Below are positions 49,998 to 60,120 of a stretch of DNA of 64,000 nt, in pieces. The notes beneath the pieces were generated by a model, which was given only the letters and a program-made list of their open reading frames with translations, ran no database searches and was not told the origin of the DNA. Source of the DNA: an uncultured Christensenella sp. (GTDB taxonomy: Bacteria; Bacillota; Clostridia; Christensenellales; UBA3700); NCBI GenBank assembly GCA_910583995.1, contig CAJTYW010000001.1, positions 1 to 64,000 on the forward strand, in the 5' to 3' direction. Made by a program: the position numbers and the translations under genes. Within the stretch, counting starts at the first letter, position 1, and each line of letters begins with the position of its first letter.

Positions 49998-52382
49998 ATG
50001 TTGATTTCAGTTGATTGGTTAAAAGATTATGTAGATATAAATTGTTCTATTGAAGAGTTGTGTGCCAAACTTGTTAGTGTTGGCTTTGAAGTTGAAGAAG
50101 TAATTAGACAAGCAGATAACTGCAAAAATTGTGTTGTAGGCAGAATAGAAAAATTAGAGCCGCACCCAGATGCAGATAAATTGCAAGTTTGTGCTATTAA
50201 TATTGGCAGTGAAGTTATTCAGATAGTTACAGGCGCAACTAATGTAAAAGTTGGAGATTTAGTGCCTGTTGCTTTGGACGGTAGTGATTTACCTTGCGGT
50301 ATGCACATTAAAAAAGGCAAATTGCGTGGCGTTGCAAGCAATGGTATGCTATGCTCAGGTGAAGAATTAAAGGTTACGGAAGACGACTATAAAGGCGCAG
50401 GCGTTTATGGCATAATGATTTTAAACGAAGATTATCCGCTTGGTACAGATATTAACGAAGTTATAGGAACAAATGATATTATTCTTGATATTGGTGTTAC
50501 TGCAAACAGACCTGATTGTAATAGTGTGTTTGGTATTGCAAGGGAAGTTGCAACAGTGCTAAATGTACCTTTAAAAATGCCATCACTTAAATACGAAGTG
50601 TCTAAGTGTGAAAATACTGCAAGTGTGAGTGTAGAAAACTCTAACCTTTGCCCAAGATATATGCTTTCAATGGTGAAAAATGTAGTTATCAAACCTTCAC
50701 CTAAATATATGCAAAAAAGATTAAAGGCAGTAGGACTTCGTCCAATTAATAATATTGTAGACATTACAAACTATGTACTTATGGAAATCGGACAACCTAT
50801 GCACGCTTTTGATTTAAATAATGTTGCAAATGGTAGTATTATAGTTAGAAATGCAAAAGACGGCGAGCAAATAAAACTGCTTAATGGTGAGACTTATACA
50901 CTTGAAAAAGATATGCTTGTTATTGCTGATAGTGAAAAGCCAAGTGTTATTGCCGGTATAATGGGCGGTATGTTTAGCGGAATAAATGAAAACACAAAAG
51001 ATATTATTTTTGAGTCTGCAAAATTTGTTCGCGAAAGCATAAGACGTACAAGCAGAAAATTAAATGTAAGGTCAGATTCTTCTACAAGATATGAGAGAGG
51101 CATTGATTTAGCATCTCAAGAAATTGGTATGATGCGAGCTTTACAATTGATTTATGAGACAAAAAGCGGTGAAATTTGTAGCGGTATTAAAGATGTTTGC
51201 AAAGAAAGTTTGACTCCAAAACAAATTAGCTGTCAAACTTCAAAAATCAATCAAATTTTGGGTATTGTTGTGCCTGATGAAGAAATGGTTCGTATTTTAA
51301 ACTCTTTGCAGATTGAGACAAAAATAGAAAAAAGCAATTTGATTTGCACTGTACCACTTTATCGTGATGATATTGAAAACGCTAATGACTTGGCGGAAGA
51401 AATTATACGACTTTATGGCTATGACCATATCAATTGCACATTAATGGATAGTGGGGCTCAAACAATTGGCGGTAAATCAATAGACCAACAAAATGTCGAT
51501 AATGTAAAAAGCTTACTTGTTGGAGAAGGTATGAATGAGAGTTATTCTTATTCTTTCACAACTCCTAAAATGTTTGATTTATTGGAGATTGAAAAGGATA
51601 GCGACTTAAGAAAAGTAGTTACTTTATTAAATCCGTTAGGTGAAGATGTTTCAATTATGCGTACAACTCTAATGCACAGTATGATTGAAATAATGGCTAA
51701 AAATATCACTCGTGGTAACAAAGCAGCAAGGTTTTTTGAGTTTGCAAACACATATATGCCAAAACAACTACCTGTTACAGAGCAGCCTATTGAAACTCAA
51801 AAATTGGTGCTTGGCGTGTATGGCGACTGTGAAAGTTTTTACACTTTAAAAGGTATAATCGAAAATATTATAGATTATTTTGGTGTTAAGGCTAGCTACA
51901 CTCGTCCTAAAACTACTTATTTGCACCCTGGTATTAGTGCCAATGTAATAGTAGATAACAAAATCGTTGCTGTTTTTGGTGAAGTTAGACCTGACATTAG
52001 CCTGAAATACGATATTAAAAATAAAATTTATGTGGCAGAAATCAATTTTGATTTGTTAAATAATCTTTATGATAACAGCTATGAGTTTAAAGCAATACCA
52101 AAATATCCTACTGTGGAAAGAGATTTGGCTGTTGTAGTAGAAGAGAGTGTTACTGCAGAGCAAATTTTAACTATAGCAAGTAAATATGCTGGTAAAATGC
52201 TTTCAAATGCCTATATTTTTGATATTTATCGTGGTAAAGGAATTGAAAAAGGTTATAAATCTGTCGGAATTAAGTTTGAGTTTACAAGCTATGAAAAAAC
52301 TATGACAGATGAAGAAATTAATAATAAAATGAATAAAATCATTAAGATGCTAGATAGCGAAATTAATGCTAAATTAAGATAA
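49998..52382 (+). CDS. pheT: Phenylalanyl-tRNA synthetase beta subunit
   Basis: The 794-aa subunit has, in order, a tRNA-binding OB fold (about 40-155, EPHPDADKLQVCAINIG), B3/B4 editing domain (RPINNIVDITNYVLMEIGQPMHAFD), B5 domain, a class II core-like domain and the anticodon-binding ferredoxin-like C-terminus (YPTVERDLAVVVEE). Length is normal. AGGAGG precedes the ATG. It is the last gene of the T-box-controlled operon. Confidence 0.97.
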   Translation: MLISVDWLKDYVDINCSIEELCAKLVSVGFEVEEVIRQADNCKNCVVGRIEKLEPHPDADKLQVCAINIGSEVIQIVTGATNVKVGDLVPVALDGSDLPCGMHIKKGKLRGVASNGMLCSGEELKVTEDDYKGAGVYGIMILNEDYPLGTDINEVIGTNDIILDIGVTANRPDCNSVFGIAREVATVLNVPLKMPSLKYEVSKCENTASVSVENSNLCPRYMLSMVKNVVIKPSPKYMQKRLKAVGLRPINNIVDITNYVLMEIGQPMHAFDLNNVANGSIIVRNAKDGEQIKLLNGETYTLEKDMLVIADSEKPSVIAGIMGGMFSGINENTKDIIFESAKFVRESIRRTSRKLNVRSDSSTRYERGIDLASQEIGMMRALQLIYETKSGEICSGIKDVCKESLTPKQISCQTSKINQILGIVVPDEEMVRILNSLQIETKIEKSNLICTVPLYRDDIENANDLAEEIIRLYGYDHINCTLMDSGAQTIGGKSIDQQNVDNVKSLLVGEGMNESYSYSFTTPKMFDLLEIEKDSDLRKVVTLLNPLGEDVSIMRTTLMHSMIEIMAKNITRGNKAARFFEFANTYMPKQLPVTEQPIETQKLVLGVYGDCESFYTLKGIIENIIDYFGVKASYTRPKTTYLHPGISANVIVDNKIVAVFGEVRPDISLKYDIKNKIYVAEINFDLLNNLYDNSYEFKAIPKYPTVERDLAVVVEESVTAEQILTIASKYAGKMLSNAYIFDIYRGKGIEKGYKSVGIKFEFTSYEKTMTDEEINNKMNKIIKMLDSEINAKLR

Positions 52383-52464
52383 TTAATTAAAAAACATTAA
52401 ATTGCCTTAAAAAGTATTCGTTTTACAAATTTGATATAGCAAATTGTTTGATTAAAGAAGTATT

Positions 52465-54753
52465 ATGGTAGAAATTTTATCCCCTGCAGGAAATATTGGA
52501 GCATTAAAAAGTGCGGTGGCGAGCCGCACTGATGCTGTATATTTGGGGTTAGAACAATTTAATGCAAGGCTTAAAGCCGATAATTTTTCCACTCAGAACT
52601 TAACGGAATGGGTGGAATTTTGTCATTTATATGGTGTTAAAGTTTATGTAACGATTAATACTTTAATAAAAGAAAATGAATTAAACGATTTAGATAAGAT
52701 TTTGATAGCTTGTGAAAATTCGGGCGTTGATGCAATAATTGTAACCGATTTGGCAGTTGTTAGTAAAGCAAAAAAAATATGTCCGTCTGTAGCAATGCAC
52801 GCAAGCACTCAAATGGGAGTTCATAATTATTTAGGTGCTAAATTTTTGGAAGAATTGGGCTTTTCAAGAGTTGTTTTATCTAGAGAGTGCAAAATTGAAG
52901 ATATAAAAGAAATTAAAAAACATACAAATCTTGAAATTGAATATTTTGTACACGGGGCAATGTGTGTATGCTTTTCAGGTGGTTGTCTGTTATCAAGCAT
53001 TTCAAGTGGCAATAGCGGTAATCGTGGATTGTGTTTGCAGCCTTGTAGGAAAGAGTATAAAGAAAGTTTGACAGGTAGCAGTGGATATTTAATTTCACCT
53101 AAAGACCAATGCTTAATAGATAATTTAAAACAATTAATTGATGCAGGTGTAGATTCTCTTAAAATTGAAGGTAGGCTAAAATCAGACGAATATGTAGGAC
53201 TTATTACTGAAAAATACAGAAAAGCCGTAGATGGACTAACAATTGATAATAAAGACTATAGTGAAATGAAACGAGTATTTAATCGTGGTGGCTTCAGCAA
53301 AGGGTACGCATTTGATTCAAAAGGTAATTTGCTTTATACAAAAACTCAAAACCATATTGGCGAAAAAATAGGCGAAGTTTTAAATTGCAGTAAATGCAAA
53401 GATTATTTTAAGATAGAAATAAAGAGTGACTTTGAGCTACATAATGGTGATGGAGTAAAAATTTTTAGAAATGGCACTGAAGTTGGTGGTTTTGAAATTT
53501 CTATTATCGAAAAAAATAAAAACAATTATAAACTATACTCAAAAATTCCTTTTAGTAGGGGAGACATTGTTAACATTACACTTGATAGTAACTTAAGACA
53601 AAAATTTGAAAATCCAATTTTGCCAAAAATAAAAGTTACTGTTAGTTGTAATATTAAAAATGATAGCGTGCATTTTGTAGCTGATTACAAAAATAACAAA
53701 ATTGAATATTTTGAAAAATGTAATTTTGAATTAGCATCAAATAATCCTGCAAGTATAGATGAGATAAAAAAACAACTTTGCAAAACAGGGGATACACCAT
53801 TTGAGTTTGAGATTGACGATATAAAAATTTATGAAAATTTATTTATTCCAAAAAGTTTGATTAATGGCATAAGAAGAAATTTTACGGATTTTTTAAGAGT
53901 GGAAATTATTAAAATCAACAGCAGGAAAAAAGGCGCCATAAGTAACAAAATTGCTCAAAATGAAATAGCTGTTTTTAAGCAAAAATATCAAATTTTATCG
54001 CCTGAGAATTCGGATATAATAATAACAGATAAAATTGATTTTGATGGTGAAAAATTAAAAAGTATTACAAAAATCGTTGTAAATCATAATAATTTTAACG
54101 AAATTATTCTAAATTACGCTAAAAATCATAATAATTTGTATGTTAAGCTACCGAAAATAGCAATGAAAGCAGATTTGAATATTATCTTAGATTTTGTAAA
54201 AAATCTTCCATTATCGGTTGGGATTTATGCAGATAATTTGTATCAATATTATCTTGCTTTAATTACAAAAAGAAAAGTTATCGGCGGACTTGGACTTAAT
54301 ATTTTTAATAGCGAAAGTGTTAAGTTATTAGGACTAAATTCATTTGTTGTAAGCAGTGAATTAAATCAAAATGAAATAGAGAATATTGGCCTTCCTTGTA
54401 GCGTTTACGCTTTTGGATTTTTGCCTGTTATGACTTTTTCACATTGTCCTGTAAAGCACTTTACAAATTGCAGTTGCAGTGATTGCAAATATAAAGAATA
54501 TAATTTGAGTGATAAATATGGCGAGTATAAAGTGGCAAGGATAAAGGTTGCTAATTGTTATTTTGAAATGCTAAATAGCAGTTGTCATTTGATTGAAAAA
54601 AATACAATTTCAAATAGCAATTTTGCGTGCATTGATGTTACGAATTTTGAAAATCAAGAGAATATCATTGATAATTATTTAAATAATTCTTGCATTATTT
54701 TAAATAATAGTATAAAATTAACTAAAGGACAATATTTAAGGGGTGTCAAGTAA
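52465..54753 (+). CDS. U32 family peptidase-like protein (RlhA/YrrO-type)
   Basis: The 762-aa protein carries a U32 domain (about 1-280) with LSPAGNIGALKSAVASRTDAVYLG, the family Cys motif SGGCLLSSISSGNSGNRGLCLQPCR near 174-198 and SLKIEGRLKSDEYV near 232. A DUF3656-like region and a second U32-like segment with CPVKHFTNCSCSDC follow. The related E. coli protein RlhA hydroxylates C2501 of 23S rRNA, so an RNA-modifying role is likely. Cys residues suit an Fe-S cluster. It precedes mutS2 by 21 bases, a common pairing in Clostridia. Confidence 0.88.
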   Translation: MVEILSPAGNIGALKSAVASRTDAVYLGLEQFNARLKADNFSTQNLTEWVEFCHLYGVKVYVTINTLIKENELNDLDKILIACENSGVDAIIVTDLAVVSKAKKICPSVAMHASTQMGVHNYLGAKFLEELGFSRVVLSRECKIEDIKEIKKHTNLEIEYFVHGAMCVCFSGGCLLSSISSGNSGNRGLCLQPCRKEYKESLTGSSGYLISPKDQCLIDNLKQLIDAGVDSLKIEGRLKSDEYVGLITEKYRKAVDGLTIDNKDYSEMKRVFNRGGFSKGYAFDSKGNLLYTKTQNHIGEKIGEVLNCSKCKDYFKIEIKSDFELHNGDGVKIFRNGTEVGGFEISIIEKNKNNYKLYSKIPFSRGDIVNITLDSNLRQKFENPILPKIKVTVSCNIKNDSVHFVADYKNNKIEYFEKCNFELASNNPASIDEIKKQLCKTGDTPFEFEIDDIKIYENLFIPKSLINGIRRNFTDFLRVEIIKINSRKKGAISNKIAQNEIAVFKQKYQILSPENSDIIITDKIDFDGEKLKSITKIVVNHNNFNEIILNYAKNHNNLYVKLPKIAMKADLNIILDFVKNLPLSVGIYADNLYQYYLALITKRKVIGGLGLNIFNSESVKLLGLNSFVVSSELNQNEIENIGLPCSVYAFGFLPVMTFSHCPVKHFTNCSCSDCKYKEYNLSDKYGEYKVARIKVANCYFEMLNSSCHLIEKNTISNSNFACIDVTNFENQENIIDNYLNNSCIILNNSIKLTKGQYLRGVK

Positions 54754-54774
54754 CAAGCTTGTAAGTAAAGTAAA

Positions 54775-57135
54775 ATGATTTCCGAAAAAACTATATCTTC
54801 CTTGGAATTTAATAAAATCAGGGAAATTTTAAAAAAATTTGCCGTATCTCAAAGTGGTAAAAACAAGATTTTTACATTATCACCACTTGAAGATATAACA
54901 AGTATAAATATACTGCTTGATGAAGTTTATCAAGCAGATAAAATTTTATTCGAGTTTGCGGAAAGTCCCGATTTTTCTTTTGACGATATAAAGGAAATTA
55001 TTGATAAAGCAGATAAAAACGTTACTTTGAGTATGGCAGAATTGCTAAAAGTAGCTAGAGTAATGAAAATTTCAAGACTGGCTGCGGATACAATTGGCAG
55101 GATAAACAGTAACGAAATTGAACTTATAAAAGATTATGCAAATATGCTTTTTTCAGATGTTATGCTTGAAAATGATATTTATAAGTCAATTTTGGGTGAA
55201 AATGAAATGGCAGACAATGCATCAAGCGATTTAAAAAGAATAAGAGATGCTATTACCAAAATCAATATCAACATAAAAAATAAGCTAAATATGTTTGTTA
55301 CAAGCCCTACTTACAACAAGTATTTGCAAGATGCTATTGTTACTATTCGTAATGGAAGATTTGTTATTCCTGTAAAAACTGAATTTAAAAACAGCATACA
55401 AGGACTTATTCACGACCAATCTTCAAGCGGAAAGGCAGTATTTGTTGAGCCGTTTCAGATTGTAGAGTTGAACAATGAAATTGCAACCTTGCGTATTAGT
55501 GAAAGTTTGGAGATAGAGAGAATTTTAAAAACTTTTACTATAAGAGTAGGCGGGGAAGCAGATAATATAAGACAAAACTTTGATGTACTTACAGATTTGG
55601 ATATTATATTTGCAAAAGCACTTTTTGCACATAGTTTGAAAGCTGAAAGACCTGAAATAAATAATCAAGGCGAAATGATTATCAAAAATGGTAAGCACCC
55701 ACTTATTGCAAAGGACAAAGTTGTACCTATTTCTCTTGCAATAACAGGTGGTAAAAAAGTGCTTATGATTACTGGTCCTAATACAGGCGGAAAGACGGTA
55801 ACGCTTAAGTTAATAGGTTTGTTTTCCATTATGACAATGTGCGGTATATATCCGCCTTGCGATTATGGCAGTAAAATTGCAGTGTATAAACAGATTTTTT
55901 CCGACATTGGCGACGAGCAAAGCATTGAGCAAAGTTTATCAACCTTTAGTTCTCACTTGGTAAATATTGTAGATATTACAAATTGTGCCGATAATAATAC
56001 TTTGGTTTTGATTGACGAGTTAGGTGCAGGTACTGACCCTGTAGAAGGTGCAAGCCTTGCTCTTGCAGTAACTGAAAAACTAGTGGAATTGGGTGCGACA
56101 TCTGTTATTACAACACACTATCAACAAATGAAGGAGTATGCTTTAACTCACGATATTGTTGAGTGTGCATCAATGGATTTTGACCCTGTCACTTTTGCAC
56201 CGACATATAAATTGCTTTTAGGTGGCACTGGTAGCTCAAATGCAATACAAATTGCAGATAGGCTTGGACTTGACAAGAGTATTGTAGCACGTGCTAAATC
56301 GTTGCTTAGTGACGATAAAGTGCAGTTTGACGCTATTATTTTGTCCGCAGAACGCACAAGAAGGCAAGCGGAAGCTGAAAAAGCAGAGATAGAAAAACTT
56401 AAAATAGAAATTGTAAAAGAACATAATCTTGCAAGGCAAACAAGAGAAATTGTTGAAAATGAAAGGCAAAAGCTAAATGATACTATGCGAAAGGAAGCAA
56501 ATAAAATTTTGCAGGATTATTTGATTGATGCCGAAGAAACTATTGAAAAAATTAAAAAAATTGCACAAAATCCAACTGAACAAGGTCTTTTTGAAGCAAG
56601 AAAACTTAACAGCAAGCTAAAAAAATTGTCTTATGAAGACGAAAGTGGCGAAAATATACAAGAATATGACAATACACCTATAAAAATCGGTGATAGCGTT
56701 TATATTACTTCACTTGATAAAACTGCAATAGTTGTGGCAGATGACAAGCGTAAGGCAGAGTATACTGTTAAAATTGGGTTAATGACAACGAATGTTAAAT
56801 ATGGTAAAGTCAAAAAAATTGTGCCTAAAGCTCAAAAGTCTGAGAAGAAAACAAATAATGTTACAGTCAGCAGACCGATAAATAACGCAACACTTCCACT
56901 TGAGTGTAATGTGATTGGTAAAAGAGTAGAAGAAGCTTTGTCTATTGTGGAAAAATACATTGATAGTGCGGTTTTGAAAGGTATGCACGAAGTAAGAATT
57001 GTACACGGCAAAGGCAGTGGTGCTTTGAGAATGGCTATACACGATATGTTTAAAACTCACCCTGCAATTGCAAGTTTTAGACTGGGACAATATGGCGAAG
57101 GAGAATGGGGCGTTACTATCGCTGAACTAAAATAA
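54775..57135 (+). CDS. mutS2: Endonuclease MutS2
   Basis: The 786-aa protein has the MutS2 layout: core helical clamp, ATPase with Walker A GPNTGGKTVTLK (about 334-345), EQSLSTFSSH, LVLIDELGAGTDPVEGASLA, a coiled coil (about 510-620), a KOW-like segment and C-terminal Smr nuclease domain with EVRIVHGKGSGALR. MutS2 suppresses recombination and in Bacillus also splits collided ribosomes. The ATG at 54775 has no strong ribosome binding site. The stop overlaps the next start (TAATG). Confidence 0.96.
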   Translation: MISEKTISSLEFNKIREILKKFAVSQSGKNKIFTLSPLEDITSINILLDEVYQADKILFEFAESPDFSFDDIKEIIDKADKNVTLSMAELLKVARVMKISRLAADTIGRINSNEIELIKDYANMLFSDVMLENDIYKSILGENEMADNASSDLKRIRDAITKININIKNKLNMFVTSPTYNKYLQDAIVTIRNGRFVIPVKTEFKNSIQGLIHDQSSSGKAVFVEPFQIVELNNEIATLRISESLEIERILKTFTIRVGGEADNIRQNFDVLTDLDIIFAKALFAHSLKAERPEINNQGEMIIKNGKHPLIAKDKVVPISLAITGGKKVLMITGPNTGGKTVTLKLIGLFSIMTMCGIYPPCDYGSKIAVYKQIFSDIGDEQSIEQSLSTFSSHLVNIVDITNCADNNTLVLIDELGAGTDPVEGASLALAVTEKLVELGATSVITTHYQQMKEYALTHDIVECASMDFDPVTFAPTYKLLLGGTGSSNAIQIADRLGLDKSIVARAKSLLSDDKVQFDAIILSAERTRRQAEAEKAEIEKLKIEIVKEHNLARQTREIVENERQKLNDTMRKEANKILQDYLIDAEETIEKIKKIAQNPTEQGLFEARKLNSKLKKLSYEDESGENIQEYDNTPIKIGDSVYITSLDKTAIVVADDKRKAEYTVKIGLMTTNVKYGKVKKIVPKAQKSEKKTNNVTVSRPINNATLPLECNVIGKRVEEALSIVEKYIDSAVLKGMHEVRIVHGKGSGALRMAIHDMFKTHPAIASFRLGQYGEGEWGVTIAELK

Positions 57136-57617
57136 TGTTTTATAGATTAGTTTTTGAGAAAAAATTAAAATATGCAAGCGGTTTAAAAATCTTTCTGCTA
57201 ATTGGTGGATTGCTTTGTGATTTGGCAACTGTTTTTAGTTTAATATTTTCAATTTTAGGCAATTTGTGGTATATTGCAATAATGTTTGCCAGTATTTTGT
57301 TAGGCATTATTTTAAGAGTATTTGCATTAAAATTGGTGTACAATGTTGAGTGTAAATTGCAGAACGAAAAGCTTATAATATCAAAAATTTATCCTAATAA
57401 AACAAAAGTGGTTTTGAGCGAAGATTTAGAGAATATAAAAATTACACCAATTGATAGTAAAATTGAGATTGATAAAATAGCTACTACTCCTACAAATTTT
57501 ATAGATTTAAGTGTAAAGGTAGACGAATTGTATATGGTACAAGGACAAAAATTTAATGTTTTGTGCAATTTGGACAGATATATTTATGCAAGTGTTTTAA
57601 AGGGGCGTGAAATATGA
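57135..57617 (+). CDS. Hypothetical membrane protein, 160 aa
   Basis: Two adjacent membrane helices (about 18-68) are followed by a cytoplasmic part of mainly strands (KLQNEKLIISKIYPNKTKVVL, LSVKVDELYMVQGQKFNVL), a layout seen in many small PH-domain-like or DUF membrane proteins. No family was recognised. It overlaps mutS2 by one base and the next gene by four bases, so it is embedded in a translationally coupled run. Its position between mutS2 and a cysteine desulfurase gives no function. Confidence 0.8.
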   Translation: MFYRLVFEKKLKYASGLKIFLLIGGLLCDLATVFSLIFSILGNLWYIAIMFASILLGIILRVFALKLVYNVECKLQNEKLIISKIYPNKTKVVLSEDLENIKITPIDSKIEIDKIATTPTNFIDLSVKVDELYMVQGQKFNVLCNLDRYIYASVLKGREI

Positions 57618-58741
57618 TTTATTTAGATACTTCGGCAACAACAGCTATGTATCCCGAAATAATTGATATAATCAAAAAGTATGCAGTGGATAACTACTAC
57701 AATCCGTCTGCATTGTATACAAATGCGCTTAATGTTGCTAAAGATATAAAAAATGCCAAACAAAAAATATTGGATATTTTGCACGGAACAGGCAATATAG
57801 TTTTTACCGCAAGCGGAACAGAATCAGATAATATGGCAATATTCGGCAGTAAGAAGTTTAAAGACTGCAAAATCCTGATATCAAATGTAGAACATAGTGC
57901 TATTTACCAGTGTGCAAAAAAACTTGAAGCACAAGGCATACAAGTTGAATATGTAGCTTGTGACAGGTTTGGAATAGTGGACGAAGACGATTTTAAAGCT
58001 AAATTATCAAGCAATGTTGCGCTTGTTTCAATAATGCACGCTTGCAACGAAACAGGCGGAGTAAACGATATTGAAAAGCTTGTTAAACTTACAAACCAAC
58101 TAGCACCAAGAGCTATTTTTCATAGTGATGGAGTGCAGGCTGTTTGCAAAATGCCTATAAATTTAAATAAATTAGGTGTGGACTTGTATACTTTTTCTGC
58201 ACATAAATTTCACGGAATGAAAGGTGTAGGCGGACTTTATATTAAAAAGGGCGTAAATATTAATCCAATTATTTTTGGTGGCGGACAGGAAAACGGCTTA
58301 AGGTCTGCAACGGAAAATGTAAGCGGTATAATTTCCACAGCTTACGCTTTAGAGAAAACTTACAAAAATTTAGATATTGAAAAGAATAAAAAAATTATGA
58401 ATTATTTGGAGACAAGCTTACGCAAAATTGTGCCAAATTGCATAATTAATACCGATTTTCAGCGTAGTTTGTCAAATATTTTGTCGTTTTCAGTGCCTAA
58501 TACTAGGGGTGAAGTTTTGTTGCATTTGCTAGAAGATAAAGGCATAATAATAGGTACAGGTTCTGCGTGTTCAGCACAAAAAGCTCACACAAGAATACCT
58601 ATTGCTTTAGGGCTTTCAAAAGAGTATTTTGACGGAATGCTAAGGATAAGTATTGATAACTCCACAACTTTTGAAGAAATTGAGTTGTTTGTAAAAGAGT
58701 TTGATAATTGCTATAAATTTTTAAGCAATATTATGAAATAA
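57614..58741 (+). CDS. Cysteine desulfurase (NifS/IscS family)
   Basis: The 375-aa PLP enzyme takes sulfur from cysteine. MIYLDTSATTAMYPEI is the usual start. VFTASGTESDNMAIFGSK is near 73, SVMHACNETGG-like SIMHACNETGG near 138, the PLP Lys in FSAHKFHGMKGVGGLYI near 195, and the active Cys in IGTGSACSAQKAH near 318. Context with thiI 41 bases downstream indicates sulfur supply for tRNA 4-thiouridine. Codons near 58442-58466 hold a copy of the 25-bp repeat core. Confidence 0.94.
   Translation: MIYLDTSATTAMYPEIIDIIKKYAVDNYYNPSALYTNALNVAKDIKNAKQKILDILHGTGNIVFTASGTESDNMAIFGSKKFKDCKILISNVEHSAIYQCAKKLEAQGIQVEYVACDRFGIVDEDDFKAKLSSNVALVSIMHACNETGGVNDIEKLVKLTNQLAPRAIFHSDGVQAVCKMPINLNKLGVDLYTFSAHKFHGMKGVGGLYIKKGVNINPIIFGGGQENGLRSATENVSGIISTAYALEKTYKNLDIEKNKKIMNYLETSLRKIVPNCIINTDFQRSLSNILSFSVPNTRGEVLLHLLEDKGIIIGTGSACSAQKAHTRIPIALGLSKEYFDGMLRISIDNSTTFEEIELFVKEFDNCYKFLSNIMK
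58442..58466 (-). repeat. Core of the 25-bp repeat inside a coding region
   Basis: The - strand reads GCTGAAAATCGGTATTAATT, sharing TGAAAATCGGTATTAA with the copies at 20750 and 31048. It lies in frame within the cysteine desulfurase gene and encodes INTDFQ. Confidence 0.5.
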
Positions 58742-58781
58742 AAAAGTAAAAATGTAATTTGAATTAAGCCAAGGAGAAAAA

Positions 58782-59948
58782 ATGGAAAAAGTTATTATAA
58801 TTAGGTTTGGCGAGATTTTTTTAAAGGGTAAAAATAAAAAGTTCTTTGAAAATTTGCTTGAGAAAAATATAAAAAATGCTTTGAGTATTTACGATTGTTT
58901 TATCGAAAAATCTCATAACAGGTTTTATGCCACAAAATATGATACGGAAATTGAAAGTAATATTATTGCAACATTGCAAAAAGTTTTTGGTATTCACTCC
59001 GTAAGCCCTGCAATAAAAATGCCTACAGATATTGAAAAAGTTGCGGGTGTTATTGCACCTGTGTTGCCACAGGCTAGTACTTTTAGAGTCACTGTAAAAA
59101 GGGCAGACAAAACTATTGCTATGACTAGTACGGAAATTGCAGGTAAAATCGGTGGGGATATTTTGCTACTAAAACCGCAAATGTCTGTTGATTTACATAA
59201 TCCAGATTTAACAATTAATGTTGATATTAGAGAAAACAAGACAAGCTATATTTTTTATGAAAATATCAAATGTTATGAAGGAATGCCTGTAGGCTCAAGC
59301 GGAAAAGGTATGTTGCTTTTAAGTGGCGGTATTGATAGCCCAGTTGCAGGTTTTAGAATGGCAAAACGCGGTATGCAAATAAATGCAATACATTTTCATA
59401 GTTATCCGTTTACAAGTATTCAGGCAAAGGAAAAAGTTATTGAGCTTGGTGAGATTATAAGTAATTATTGCGGACATTTCCCTTTGTTTGTAGTGCCTTT
59501 TACTGCTATTCAACAAGCTATTCATAAATATTGTAGAGAAGATTTTATGATTACCGTTATGCGTATGATTATGATTGAAATCTCTGAAAAAATTGCTATT
59601 AGTCAAAACTGCGGTGCATTAATTACAGGCGAAAGTTTAGGACAAGTTGCATCTCAAACGCTAGAGAGTATTACTGTAACTAACAGTAGAGTAACAAGTT
59701 TGCCTATTTTAAGACCGCTAATTGATATGGATAAAACAGAAATTATCAAAATTTCCAAGGATATTGATACTTTTGAGACAAGTATATTGCCGTATGAAGA
59801 TTGTTGCACGATTTTCCTGCCTAAAAACCCAATTATAAAACCAAAACTAAGTGTTGCACAAGCAGAATATAATAAAATAGAAGGTTTGCAAGAGTTAATT
59901 GAAAACGCTATAAAAAATGTTGAAATTGTGAAAATTAAAAATAAATAA
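58782..59948 (+). CDS. thiI: tRNA 4-thiouridine synthetase ThiI
   Basis: The 388-aa enzyme puts sulfur on U8 of tRNA and can feed thiazole synthesis. It has the N-terminal ferredoxin-like and THUMP domains (about 5-165), then the PP-loop ATPase LLLSGGIDSPVAGFRMAKRG near 180-199, HFHSYPFTS and ALITGESLGQVASQTLES. It ends around residue 388 with EDCCTIFLPKNP and lacks the rhodanese domain, as in most Firmicutes, where the partner desulfurase (encoded at 57614) supplies sulfur. A perfect palindromic terminator follows. Confidence 0.96.
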   Translation: MEKVIIIRFGEIFLKGKNKKFFENLLEKNIKNALSIYDCFIEKSHNRFYATKYDTEIESNIIATLQKVFGIHSVSPAIKMPTDIEKVAGVIAPVLPQASTFRVTVKRADKTIAMTSTEIAGKIGGDILLLKPQMSVDLHNPDLTINVDIRENKTSYIFYENIKCYEGMPVGSSGKGMLLLSGGIDSPVAGFRMAKRGMQINAIHFHSYPFTSIQAKEKVIELGEIISNYCGHFPLFVVPFTAIQQAIHKYCREDFMITVMRMIMIEISEKIAISQNCGALITGESLGQVASQTLESITVTNSRVTSLPILRPLIDMDKTEIIKISKDIDTFETSILPYEDCCTIFLPKNPIIKPKLSVAQAEYNKIEGLQELIENAIKNVEIVKIKNK

Positions 59949-59982
59949 GCAAAAAAAATGGTCAATTGACCATTTTTTTTGC
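59949..59982. terminator. Palindromic terminator after thiI
   Basis: GCAAAAAAAATGGTCAA and its exact complement form a 34-base palindrome with T-runs on both strands. Confidence 0.85.
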
Positions 59983-60041
59983 GTTTAAGTAAGTGTAATC
60001 TTTAATCAATGTAAAATGTAAGGTAAATAAATTTTTTGATA

Positions 60042-60070
60042 TTTACATTTAATAAAATTTATGTTACAAT
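60042..60070 (+). promoter_or_regulatory. Promoter of the TPR protein gene
   Basis: TTTACA (60042-60047), 17-base spacer, TACAAT (60065-60070). The predicted start near 60077 supports ATG 60121 rather than 60061 as the start codon. Confidence 0.5.
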
Positions 60071-60120
60071 TAATAAAAGTTATTATATATTTTAATAAAT
60101 ATACAAAAGGAAAAAGTTTT

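Noticed and set aside
60061..60120. Earlier ATG for the TPR protein
   Set aside because: It overlaps the -10 region of the predicted promoter, has no ribosome site, and adds residues not expected before the N-terminal domain.
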